Shown here piece by piece: positions 1 to 12,125 of a stretch of 64,000 nt of DNA (position 1 is its first letter; the number at the start of each line of letters is the position of its first letter). The notes below the pieces were generated by a model, which worked only from the letters and a program-made list of their open reading frames with translations, did no database searches and was not told the DNA's origin. The DNA comes from Prinia subflava (lineage: Eukaryota; Chordata; Aves; Passeriformes; Cisticolidae): contig NC_086283.1 in NCBI RefSeq assembly GCF_021018805.1, positions 18,256,162-18,320,161 of the forward strand. Reading direction: 5' to 3'. The position numbers were made by a program, and so were the translations under genes.

Positions 1-1265
1 TAGCTGCCACAGATTTATTAACTCAGTAGCTTGTTATCAACACAGAACTCAGTTATATAAGGAGAAAAATAAATGGTACTTTGCAGAACTGCAGAACTGC
101 AGTACTAAGATTAAGTGACTTTTTCATTTCATTTTCTCCTTATCCACTCTTCCAGGTAGTAACTTTATGCTCTCCTAATTATAAACCCTATTTTTTATGA
201 GCAATCAATGCTAGTAATAATATAGATGCTGTGCAGTCCAATGGAGTGGTCATGACACTGAGATACCTGATAATGGAAAAGACAGAGTCTATAAAACCAT
301 ACCTCAAAGGTACCTGATGGGAATTTGCATTATCCTGCAACAAGGAAAAAAGTTCTCTTGTATCATTATCTCTCAGCCCTGATATTAAAATTATAAATGT
401 GTTACAAACTTCTACCTTGGGCTTGGTAGCTCATTTGACTCCTTTTCCCCCTCCTAAATCACCTCCCCAAGGTGAAAGAATTGACCTTTCCAGTGCAGAC
501 AATAATAATAAAAGCTGCTTAATGCTCAGAGAAAGGAGGTACTGGTTTGACTTGCCTTGAAAATGATCACAGCAAGAAGGTAGAACTCTCAGCAGTTAAT
601 AAAATATTTAAAATTTCATCTTTTTGAAATAGTTTTGACTATGCAAAAGAGACAGAAATGTGTGCTGTAAGGGAATTTGTATGGCCCGTGCCTTTGGGAA
701 TCAGTGAAAGCCTTTACATCAAACATTTATTTCTTCATTCATGTAAAATCTTGTTCACTAGGAAATCCTACTGAAACACATCTTGTTTTCATGAGCAACC
801 AAAGGAAAAATACTTGCAGTCCCAAGCACTGCAGCAAGTAAAACAGGGAAAAGAGTCAGAAAAGCAAGACCATTTCTTACAAGTATGGAATGATTACAGA
901 AAAAAATGAGGAAACTACTATTTTGAGTAGGTTTTAGATGGATAAAGTGTCACAACAGATGGATTTCAAGGATCAAACACTTCATCTATAATAATGATGA
1001 CATTGGTATCTACTCTATAGAAAAAGGGGAAAACCTGAATTTGGTTTTACAAGTATCACTTTTTTCTGATCAGGATAACAAAACAATTTCGAGTGTCACT
1101 GATTAAAATTGTGACCTGTTAGGTTAAATTCAATTCATTTGAGCCTGGGTAGCCACAGTTTTCTCCTCGAGCTACCAAAGCACAGGGAAAACTGAAGCCA
1201 GCTTATCATTTGCTGTTAACAGCACATTACCAACCACTTGAAAGAACAACCCAAGCCGATGACAA

Positions 1266-1357
1266 GAACAACAACAACTTATTATTATTATCATTATCAT
1301 TGTTATTATTATTAGTATTAACATTAATATTAATTGTAATAATTATTATTTTATTTT
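1266..1357. repeat. Degenerate ATT/AAC trinucleotide-rich repeat
   Basis: A run of AAC units passes into TTA/ATT units with interruptions (TCATTATCAT, ATTAGTATTA) for about 90 bp. It explains the Leu/Ile-rich open frame here, which is not a gene. Confidence 0.85.
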
Positions 1358-2379
1358 CCTTTATGGACTGCAAGCACCTTCATCACCTTTAGCTTCCTCA
1401 GAAAGAAAGAAAGGTAATTTGTTTTGGGAAATGGAACTGATAGAACCTGAGGTAGAAGGAGAACTGATCCAGAGTAAACCAGTAGGGAAGTCCATCCACA
1501 CCCAACTCTTTAGCAGCTCAACACTGCCTGTGGTACTGCCTGGCCTCTCCCTGTGACATTATTTGAGATCCCAACTGAGAAAAGAGCCAGGAAAGGAAAT
1601 TAAGAGCATCAAAACTGCTGTCGCTGTCTGGAGCAAAACCCTTTTTGAGAGAAAATGGCTCTCCTAACCTCAATTCTGTTAAGATTCAGTCCATCTCTGT
1701 GAGATTTGATTTCAAATTGATCTTTCAGAATGTATGGCCTATAGAGAAAAAAAATAGCAATAAGGTAAAAATCAGTTATGGGAGAAATACAGCCAAAGTA
1801 ACACTGAGCTCTGAAAGGCTCTGAAATAGCTCTTTTCAAAAGATCCTTATTGCCAAGAGATGAAACTAGCAAATAAAACACTTTCCTAACTGGGTTAAGG
1901 GAAACTATACAGTTAATATATTTTCTATTAATCTTTAAGTATTTCAACGACTCTTATTTCAAGCTAAACATGCCTGGCAAAATCTGAACTCAATCCTTTA
2001 CAACCATCACACCAGGGCATCTGACATTCACTTGGCTTTGATATTTTTGTAACCAAAAATGAGAACACATCAAGTGCTCCAACATTCCTGTTCTCAGCTG
2101 GGTTTTTTTTTTGTTTTTATTTTTGCTAAACAGAATCTCAAATTCTTGACAATCAAAGTTAAATGCCAGCTAAAAAGGTTATTTTAACATCATTTTCAAA
2201 GAAAACATTGAGATTTCAAGCAAACCTGGAACTGAAAGGTCAAATTCTATAAATCCTGGTTTATTTTGGTTTAGGTCAAGACTTTCATGTGAGTGATAAC
2301 CTGGGTTTATAAATGTTATGACTGAGAAACAGAAACTTACCCTTAGGCCAAAAAAAAAGCAAAACGTTTTTGGAGTTTG

Positions 2380-2380
<1 letters not shown>

Positions 2381-2430
<50 letters not shown>
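2381..2430. repeat. 50-base T homopolymer
   Basis: There are 50 consecutive T on the plus strand. Read on the minus strand it is a 50-A tract, preceded by an AATAAA hexamer at 2451-2446, about 15 bases before the tract. That arrangement resembles the 3' end of a polyadenylated transcript copied into the genome. A plain expanded homopolymer or an assembly-length error is equally possible. Confidence 0.95.
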
Positions 2431-2435
<5 letters not shown>

Positions 2436-5400
2436 TTCTAAAATTTTTATTTTTAAAGTCCCCAAAATCAAGATAGTACAGCTGAACACATTACTTATAA
2501 AGACATAATTTCTTAAAAATATGTTCCTGGTTACTGGCATATTTACAAATATATTGATCTATAAGGCATTGAGGAGGAAGAAAAGGCTTAAGAAGAAATA
2601 AGGAGGAAGAAAAAGCACTAAGGTGAACTGCAGCACTTAAAAGGATGTCTCTGAAGGCTGAATGGTTCCTCCTCCGGAAAAAAACAGAAACACACATCTC
2701 CTAAGTTATCTGCCAGAGTCAGGAGTGTCGTGTTCTGTTCAAAAATAGTGCCTTCAAAGCTGTTAAGTCATTTAGGTAACACACAGCACCTTCATTTTAA
2801 GGTTTCCAGACTATTTCGTGTGAACAATTTCTCACGGAGAAGATATGTGGCTGTTTGGATCCTCTTTAACTTGCTAAATAAATTTGTTAATACCCAGCAG
2901 TGCTGCAGTACAGACGCAGGTCTAAAATACAGAGAGTTAAAGAGTTTAAGCCCTGCCACAAAAAGAGTTTTACTCAGATTAAAAGGGAACAAAGCCACGT
3001 CTAATCTTTGTGCTGCCACTCAGACCCAGCTTGCTGGGCACTGTTAATTGCAGCCTTTGAGTCATAGGAAAATGCAGAACATCAGTAGAAAACCCATTTA
3101 TTTGTGTCCTGTGTGTTAGACACAAAAATGCTTGAAAATGGAATAATGTGGGATGTTTTAATGCTAAATGGCACGTGTGATGACATTTACCAGCTCAGCA
3201 CAACCCAGCTGTGACCACAGCCAATACAGTATGGCAGCACAACAAAAGTCACACTTCTGCAACCCAAACTGAGGATATTGGCTGCCTGTATCATCATTCC
3301 AATAAAGAAATAAATACTTACCCCATTTAGAGCTGAAGTTTCAGATTTGTAGGATGAAAAATGGATTTGTAAACCCTATTTTCAAGTAATCATTTTCAAG
3401 GAAATTTCCCTATTGCTTACTCCCAGGACTTAAGATTTCAAAACAACCCAAAAAACAAAGAAAGAATTGGCCCAGTAAGATAAGATTCCTTAAACCTTTA
3501 CATGATCTATTTAATATTTTAATTTGCTTTTGCTTTCTTTGTTAATAGCACCACTTGGGATATGCAGTGAAAGCTCTTCCACAAGAGTTGCACTGGAAAA
3601 GCCTTAGCAGGAGACAACACATGCCTGCCTCAGGGGTTACAAGACAAATCAATCTATTTTTCTCCTTTCCTCCAAGGGTAATTGGCCTTTAAAATTACAG
3701 AGAAAAATAGGCCTTCATGTCAGTACAATGCAAGCACATATACAGCCATTTTCCATTTCTTTTTCAGTTGGAATTCTCAGCTGAGAGGTAAACTTATAAA
3801 GGTGGGAAAATAAAAAGAAGATGAAGAGGAACGATTGCATCAGTTCAAATCCCCTCCAATAACAAGCAGCACTGTGACCAGCATTTGAGGCTGGAATTTA
3901 CTGAAATCTGCTATGAATAGCTGTCATTCTCCTAGGCAGTATTTTTTTATTCTTGATTGTGATAAAATTTTCTCGAATTTTTGTGACAGTCTACCACCGG
4001 CATTCATGGAGATTTATCACAGGATTTAGTCAAACTGATGAGTTATAATTATTGCTTCATTTCCCATAAAATCTCACAAAGTAATACTGATTTTTACCTC
4101 ATTCTTCTGAAATTGCCTTTTTTAAGGAGCAATCATGGCTATGAATATCCCTACAATCCTTCTGCTGTGCTGTACACATAATCACATATAGACTCAGTTT
4201 CAGCTTTTGAATGCTGTTAAATTGTATACAATGCATTTAAATTGGCTAATAAATTGTTTGATAGCAGTGGAACTCAGCTGACAGTCTTCTTACTTTTCTG
4301 ATTGCTATTAAATCTGATTTGCAATACATTAATCATATTCTACTTTTAATAAGATATTGTCATATGAAAATATTTCCCTATGCATAAAGATAAGCAATCA
4401 GCTAAGCTACAACTGATACAGAAAAACAAGAACAAAGTCGAAAAAAGTCCAAACAACTTAGTGTTTTAAAAACAGAAGTAATATTCCCTCGAAACAGTAT
4501 TGAAAGCACTGAACAGTTCATGTGAACTCACTCACTGGGAGTGTGTGTACAGGTGTAAAGCAATTATTAGATTTGATATCTGAATGAACTCAGGTTCCCA
4601 TTAGAGCCTGAATGCTTCAATGACCCTATTATTTTCCTTCTAATGCTCCCAGACCTGATCAACTTAATTATTCTGACTAGTGAAACATTTAGGACATGAA
4701 TGTATGATTTGTTTTAAGCCAAATGGGACAAATGAAAGTACTTCATAAAACAGCTCAAAGAAAAGAGTAAGACACGTGAGATGATGTGTCAAATCCAGCA
4801 AGGTCAGGACTAAGTAACAGTAACAAAGAAAAAGAAAGAGAGATCCTTGGCAATAAAAATACATTTATTCAGATTTTTTCCCTTGAACCTCTCATTTGTA
4901 ACCTCTCCTGCACAGAGAAAAGATTTAGCTTATGAATCAGAAGGGTGGAAACAAGTTTCAGAGAGTGAGGTCTGCTTGAGTGCTGAAAGAATCCAAATCT
5001 CAAAACACAGAGATTGTGATTCTTCTTTCATGACTACATGCACACTTCTAGTAGTCCTCCAAAAGTAAAAGTAGAGCCTCTACTCAAAAACACTTCATGT
5101 CAGAGAAGACAGGATTGCTGCTGTGAAAGCTCTGTCTCCCTGTTTTAATTGTCCCTACTATTTCTCTGCCAAGGAAAAGCATGTGACAATGCAAAAAACA
5201 TGTATTCATATTTTAAACAGGTCTGCCTGGTGCTAATACGCTGTATTCTCCATCAATAATGTAATTTAAAATGTCCTATTCCCAGCTCCCCTATTAACAC
5301 TTCCACTCCTACAATTTGTACTTGCTTTGAAAGCGAGGTGACTGTAAGGTTACAAACCAGGACAAGGAATACAGACAGTAATAGGTTCTGAACTTGAAGT

Positions 5401-6603
5401 GCACAGGGAGCCCCCAAGTTCACATCCCTCATCCCACTGCATCTGTCCTTCAAGGAATCAAGCTGACACCAGAGCAGTCCCTGCCCCTCGCTGCTCTCAC
5501 TAACGAGCTGCAAGGGCTGCTGAGCCTGCACTGAGCCTGTTTCTGTCCAGCTACATTGCCATCACCTCCCCATCCAATCTGAGACTTTTAGGGAAGAGGG
5601 AACTCGTGGGAGAGCAGCACCAGCTTGTGCTGAAGGCACTGACTGACGTCAGCCTTCACTTGGCACTTCATACAGAAGGATTTGACCTGACAAAAGGCAC
5701 AGAGGCAGGGGAGAAGGCTCCTCACCTCCTCTCCCAAACTGCCTGATGGAAGTCAATACCAATCCCTTCCCAAAGTCACAATCAAAAGCTGACAGATGAA
5801 AGTCAAAGGGGAAGCTGGCCAGTCATTCCCTACCAGTATTTTTTTAAAGAGCGGTGTAAGGATGATGCCTCAGGATTTCAGCTTTTATATTTTCAAATCC
5901 TGTACTGCATTGGTGCATAACTCTAAACTCCAGATAAAGCGTAGTTAACTGTCTCCACATGTTGGTCAGAAAAACAATCCCTCTAGGCCTGAAATCCAAG
6001 GACACTCAAGCCGCAAAAGTGTAAACAAAAGTGAATCTGGTGGGAAGCAAACTGGGGGTAAATTACTTCATTACCTGGAGGATTAACCCCTAATATTTAA
6101 ACAGACCAAACTTATAATTCTCTGAAAAACTGTGACTGTTGTCCACCTTGGGTGTAGCCTCTGGAGGCTCTGACTGCCCCAGGTGTGCCTACTGAAAGCC
6201 TTCAATAAATCCCCACTTTATTCTCTTAGCCTTGTCTACCTCTGTTCCAGGGAAACCCTCCAAGGCACCATGGGCAGGTTTGCCTGGCTGGGATCACCCC
6301 ACCTGCACTGCAGCTTCCTCTGTCAGCAGCTCCAACAATGCAGACACATCTCCCTGCACAGCTGCTTTGGCCCCTGCACACAACATGAAAGCAATGAGCT
6401 CAAAGACAGTGAGAAAAAGGAAAGCTCTCTTTGCTCCAAAGGAAATTCTTTTGAAACAAGAGTTGGTTAATGCTCCTGAAAAGCAGGTATTTCCTACTGG
6501 TTCATGTAAACTGATTTATCTCCATACTCAGACAATGGCAATATTCCTTGTTGCCTGCAAAAGTCAGTCTTCTGTATTTTTTATGCATCAGAAAAAATTC
6601 TCT

Positions 6604-6671
6604 GTATATATCTATATTAAAAATAATAATAATAAATATATATAATATTATATTTTAAATATATATATAAC
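6604..6671. repeat. AT-rich low-complexity repeat
   Basis: About 68 bp of AAT, TA and TAT units, almost free of G and C. It is a simple sequence with no sign of function. Confidence 0.85.
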
Positions 6672-7340
6672 CCACTCTGGAATAATTTGTAGCCCACATG
6701 TAAAATGAAATCTTTTAAATAATACAATAAACTCAGAATATCTATAATTTTTTTTGATTAAATAAAATATCAGCATTTTTTATTCATGGCTAGGTTAACA
6801 TTTACAATTCAGCATTTTGCAATATTTAAGTGGAATTGAATATGCTATGAGAAAACTTAAAACTACATCATTCCTGTATGACCGACTGGCACAGGCCATG
6901 GTTTTATGTGCCCATCTGCATTTTACCACAGAACATGAAAGAAAAGCTCCTGTTCCAGCCGGGCAGGATGATCTCACCACCACCTGTTACCTCTCTGCAC
7001 CCCTCGGCTGAGAACAACTCGATCCTCAAAGTGACTTTTAATCTATATTATTTGCATGTGCAAGTTATGTGAATGTGAAACTGTTGCTTATTAAAATAAT
7101 TCATACAAGAAAGTAATTTAGTCTATACATGGCAGGTTCTGAGGTAAAATATAATAACTTTTGAGAACTTAGGAGTCTAATTTCTTTCTTGGCTGAGCAC
7201 GGACATCTCCATTATGATTCAGTGTGAAAATTCCGTGCTCACAGAAAGCAGAATTTGACCCTTTATATTCATAATAAAGAATAAAAGTAGAAGAGCAACT
7301 CATGCTGGGAGAGGGCAACAAGGCAACCCTAAATAGCTCA

Positions 7341-7476
7341 AAATATTTATCTTGATAAATATTTTTGGTATTTCATATTTTATTTGATATTACTGATATT
7401 TGGTATTATTGTTATCTGATATTATTGAAATAATATTTTAATATTCAGATATTTATCACTTGTTGATAAATATCTG
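7341..7476. repeat. AT-rich segment bounded by two perfect hairpins
   Basis: The segment opens with an 11-bp perfect inverted repeat (7341-7351 with 7354-7364, 2-base loop) and closes with a 13-bp perfect inverted repeat (7446-7458 with 7464-7476, 5-base loop). Both stems share the core ATATTTATC. Between them are degenerate GATATT/TATT units. It could be a simple-repeat expansion or the remnant of a small palindromic element. Confidence 0.75.
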
Positions 7477-10400
7477 TGGAGGGTTATTTTGTTTGCTGCT
7501 TCAAATCCTGAACATGCTGAACAACCATGAGTCAGACATTCACTCTGTTTTTTTCTCAGCAGATGCAGTGGGACAGAATCAGGCCCCTCCTTCAGCTCCT
7601 ACAGACATGGGAATGTAAAGATTGAAGAAATAAATTCACATTCACTTGGGCTTCAGGGGAAGCAGCAGCAATACCTCACACAGAGATACTCAGGAAGATC
7701 CTGGGATTGAAGGTGTTCCTCACTTCACTTCCAGGCTGAAGTGAGACTTGAAGAATGAGGCAAGGGGAGCTTGGCTGTGTCTGGGGGTGCAGAGCAGGCT
7801 CAGAACAGGTCACTCAGAGTGCACAAAAATGAGCAATCTGGGGACAAATCCTGGTCTTCAGCATCTCCTGCACACAGAGGCCCTGCCTGGCTAATCAGGA
7901 TGAGGACTGCTGGGTGATCTTTTGCACTCTCACATGGAAGAGACTTCAGGATGCCCCACACCTCTTCGATGCCCTTAGACTTGAAAAGAATGCTTTGTGC
8001 CGCAAAACAAACAGTATTCTTCTTTCTGGTTTTGTTTTTATTTAGAGATCTTGTTTACAGCACCACTCCAAAACTGGTTTTACCGTACAGACAAGGCAAT
8101 TATGAATTTGGGTGAAAGAAAACAGTCAGGAGTTTCTCTCTGGGATGGGAGAAAGTAGGAACTTACACAGATTTTGCTGCTGGATAAAATGATTAGGAAA
8201 ATGCATCCTTAGTGCCACTAAAATCACATTAATCCATCATCCATTCTTTGCCCTAAGCTGGTAATGTCCTTTAGAATCATGTTTTGCTGTATATAAACAC
8301 TTTTAACTACAAGCTCCTTCTATTTCATCCAAGGGAATATTTTTTCACGCTTGAACCAGTTTCATCTTCAGAAATAACAAAGTCAGTGTGTTCACAGTTT
8401 ACACCTATTTGTGATTCACTGGGCATGGTGGCCTTTTAACCATCACCCACCACTTCCTCGAGCTTTCTCACAGCTCCCAAAGCCAAGGGATTCTGTTTGC
8501 TTTTAAAGCCAAATCAGTGGAAACCAAGAGCAGCTTGTCCATTGTGCACCAGAAAAGAAGCTTGTTTTGTTGAATTAAATGTTTGATCAAAGGACTTGTT
8601 ACCTTTTTTTTTTCTTTGTAGCCTCTTTAAATAGACAGAATTTTCTGTAAAACAGGGCTGAGAGTTTGCTGCACTTTGATGATAATTCCTGCTGCTGTCC
8701 AAGTATTTCTTTTGCACTGGATACTCAAGGAAACAATTATATAAACTTTCAGGAATAAAAAAAAAGAAAAAAAAGAAAAAAGGCATTTTTGATGCTCTTA
8801 GAACTGCTTCATCAGCTGTTTATCATGAATGGAAGAAAAACCACCAAAAAGAGATCATCAAACTCCTCCAATTTTCCAAGCTAATATTTCAATAGAATAT
8901 AGCAAAAAAGCTGAAATAGTAAATAAAAGAGAGCTAGTATTTCAGCTTAACAACTTGACATGCAGGTTTTCTAGGCTTTGGATACAGAAGGCCATCTCTA
9001 GAGATTTTTTTGTGAGGATGGAGACTTTTAAATATGAGGTTAATTCTGTGAAATTCACATCTGTGATTTTCCTACTCAGCAGCAGCAGCAAAGCAAACTG
9101 TAGATTAAATATTTTCAAAAGGTTTACTACGAAGTTTGTTACAGGGATTTTTTTTTCCCCATATACTATGAAAATCTATGGCTACTTATATTCCAAGTGT
9201 TCTACTGACTCAGTCTAAGGCAAATAACTATTTCATAACACAGCATGCTTAAAGAGGGCTGGAAATGGTATCTTAGTCCAGAAGGGAAAAATCTAAGGAA
9301 GATAAATAATCTTAAGTATGCAAGGTATTTTCAGATGCCTTTTAAGTGTTTCTAATTTACAAGAACACAGTTAAATACTCTTGGAATGCCAGTAAAAAAG
9401 AGTCAAGATGCTAACTGTATATTTGATTTATTTGGTTTGTTTTGAGTTCTTATTCATAACCCAAACCTTATGCACTTCAAGTCCAGCCCAGCATGAGAGA
9501 GCCTCAATATCTGCAAAGTCCAGCAGGAAGGATTAGAAAATGTCACAACACCTTCAGGGCATAGCAGATCCTTAAAATAGGGAATGAGTCAAGAGTTTGA
9601 ACAGGAAAAGTCCAGCAGGGTGCCTTAAAAAAAATCTGCATCAGGCTGCAAGGTCTGTGAACCTCCCCTCTTTAAAAAGATCATCCCATTTCTGCTGCAT
9701 TCTCACTCACATGAACAAATCTGGACACAGAAGGGATCTTCCAGAAGTTAAATAAAAATGCTCTGCATAATTTAAAATAACTTTATATATATGTACATAA
9801 ATGAATATTTCAGAGGAGCACCAACTTATGCCTTTTGAATGGCAAAGTTTCACTGGAAAAATGATAAATAGCTGATATCCAGGATTTCTAATTTTTCTTT
9901 GCCATAGGTAATGACTACCTGTATCATGAGCTTTGCAGTAACTCAGTTAAAATGGTTATCACTCTATTACTGGTACATATGGGTCTTTGAACATTGATTA
10001 GCAGCTGAAAACAATTATGGTTTTGAAGTTTAAAGACAACACTTAAGACACTAATAAATCTAGTAAATTTTAGCATTTTAGACTCATGCTCAGAGCATTT
10101 CAAAAATCTTTACCATCTGAAACTGGAGTAGAAAGATAAAGTTCTAAAAATATTTTCAAAACCTAATAAAATTAGTATTAATTGAAGTTCTGAAAAATGA
10201 CTAAATGAAATAAAACAAAACTTTTTGCCTTTAAAAAGCAATGAAATGTAATACTGAACCATTTTCAGCACTTTTCCCAAAGCATGCTGCAAACAGAGAA
10301 GTCAGGTTTAGGGTAATTATATAGAGCAATATAGCTCCAGCACATTCTAGATTTTCTGAAAATACGTTATTACACAAGATATTAAATCTTCCTCCTTAGG

Positions 10401-11939
10401 AAGATTTTTAAGCACTGACATAATTTTCACTTTTCTTGGATGTTCCATTTTCATTTGCCACCGCCAGATCTTTCAACTTTAATAAGGCATTAACAGCACA
10501 CTGCAGTATTTTATGATGAAGTATCTATGTACATTTACAGATTATTTGACTTTGTACACTTCTAAGTTACTTTTTTTTCTCAGTTTTCTTCTGAGTTTGC
10601 TCACAATCAAATGATTTTTTCAAATAATTTTACTTTCAGTGATTTATTTCCACTTGATGAGATGAAATACAAAAGCTTCAATCTGCTGCTAAGTGTCCAC
10701 CTCTTTAGGAAGTAATAAGGAAATGAGATATAAAGTTTCAGAATCCTTGCCAAAACAATGCAAGGCATCAGTAATCTATGAAGGGTTCATGATTTTTGTG
10801 TGTGAGTGAGGATATTTAACAGGTTTATCCTAACTGCAGTTTGCCAAGAGCTATCTGGTGAGATTCATGATAGAGAGAAGACTGTTTTGCATATTAAATT
10901 GTATCACCAACAACCCCTCAGGTTTCTAAAAAAGAAAAAAATAAAAAAGGGAGAATCTTCACACCAATTTGGCATTGAGAAAAATAATTTACACCCCACC
11001 CCACTTCTCAATAATACATTTGGAAGCCTGTAAGGAATGCAGAGCACTCTTATTTTTGTAAACAAAACATCAGCTAACTTACAGAGCAGTTAAATCCACA
11101 GGTACCATCTGATTTTCCCCAAGCTGGTTTACAACAATCCAGACACTACAGGAAAGAAAGGGGAATTTATGGAAGAGATAAGTGGAGAAATAGACTGAGT
11201 GTGGTACTGGATGGAAGAGAGGAACCAATGCTGAGTGGGGCTCTGAACAAGCAGGAATCCTTCCAAAAGCTCAAATCTTGTCTAAATTATGCCAGCAAAG
11301 AAGCATGATATCTGCACCACTCAAAAATTCCCAAAGCCAACCCCTGACAAGAAATAGCAATGTTATTTCCACCCCTATTCCCACTGTGGCACATAAGAAT
11401 GGATAAGGTTTTTCAACCCCTCCCTCTCTCCCAGTGATAGATGTTTGGCAGAATTATTTCCTGCACATCTCAGTGGTGCTGAAAATCTCACTAAGCATCT
11501 TTAAAAAATCCCAGGTCAAATACAGGGTCAGCATTTAAGCAAACCACTTAGCCCTGGATATGCTGGGTCTAATCCTTGTAGTTTAGCCACAAGTTAAGCT
11601 GTCTTTCCTTCTTTCTTCCTAAAAATGGCTTAATCATCCAGCCTGGCTTTATGCAATTAAAAAGCTCCCTTCCTGTAATAGACAACTGATGGAACCAGAC
11701 ATTAATTCTTATCCTACAGAATTTATATTTAATCTATAATACTAATATTGCCCATATTCAGATAATTCACTAAAATCATTGATTCTTATGTCTCCAATCC
11801 CCTGCCTCTGCAAAATCTACTTTTCATAGAAAACTCCCCATTTAATTCAGGTCATACAGGCTCTGTCTGTAAGAAAGGCAGAAAATTCAGTCTATTAAGA
11901 TGTTTTGTCCTGCTTTTTTTTTTTCAGGTGACCTAGAGA

Positions 11940-12125
11940 CTGCTCCTGTAGACTACAAAGAGGTTGAAGGACTTAGTCTTGTTGGCTCTTGTCAAGAGAA
12001 GGGCTGGGAAAGGATCTAACAACACCTTTAGCTGCCTCAAGGTGAATCACAAAACCTGAGCCAAACCTTCTTGGGCACAGGAAGTAAAACAAGAGCCAGC
12101 AGCTCAAACCTGCAGCTTCAATTTA
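11940..12125 (+). mobile_element. Possible old CR1 LINE fragment
   Basis: The order of short motifs recalls the 3' part of CR1 elements: an AAGAGAAGGGCTGGGAAAGG block, then GGATCTAACAACACC, then GAGCCAAACCTTCTTGGGCA and an ACAAGAGCCAGCAG block. Divergence is high and the usual 3' tail is absent, so the call is tentative. Confidence 0.45.

Noticed and set aside
6232..6645. 137-codon plus-strand open frame
   Set aside because: It ends in an AT repeat coding Asn/Tyr/Ile runs and overlaps another frame of similar length. No conserved motif.
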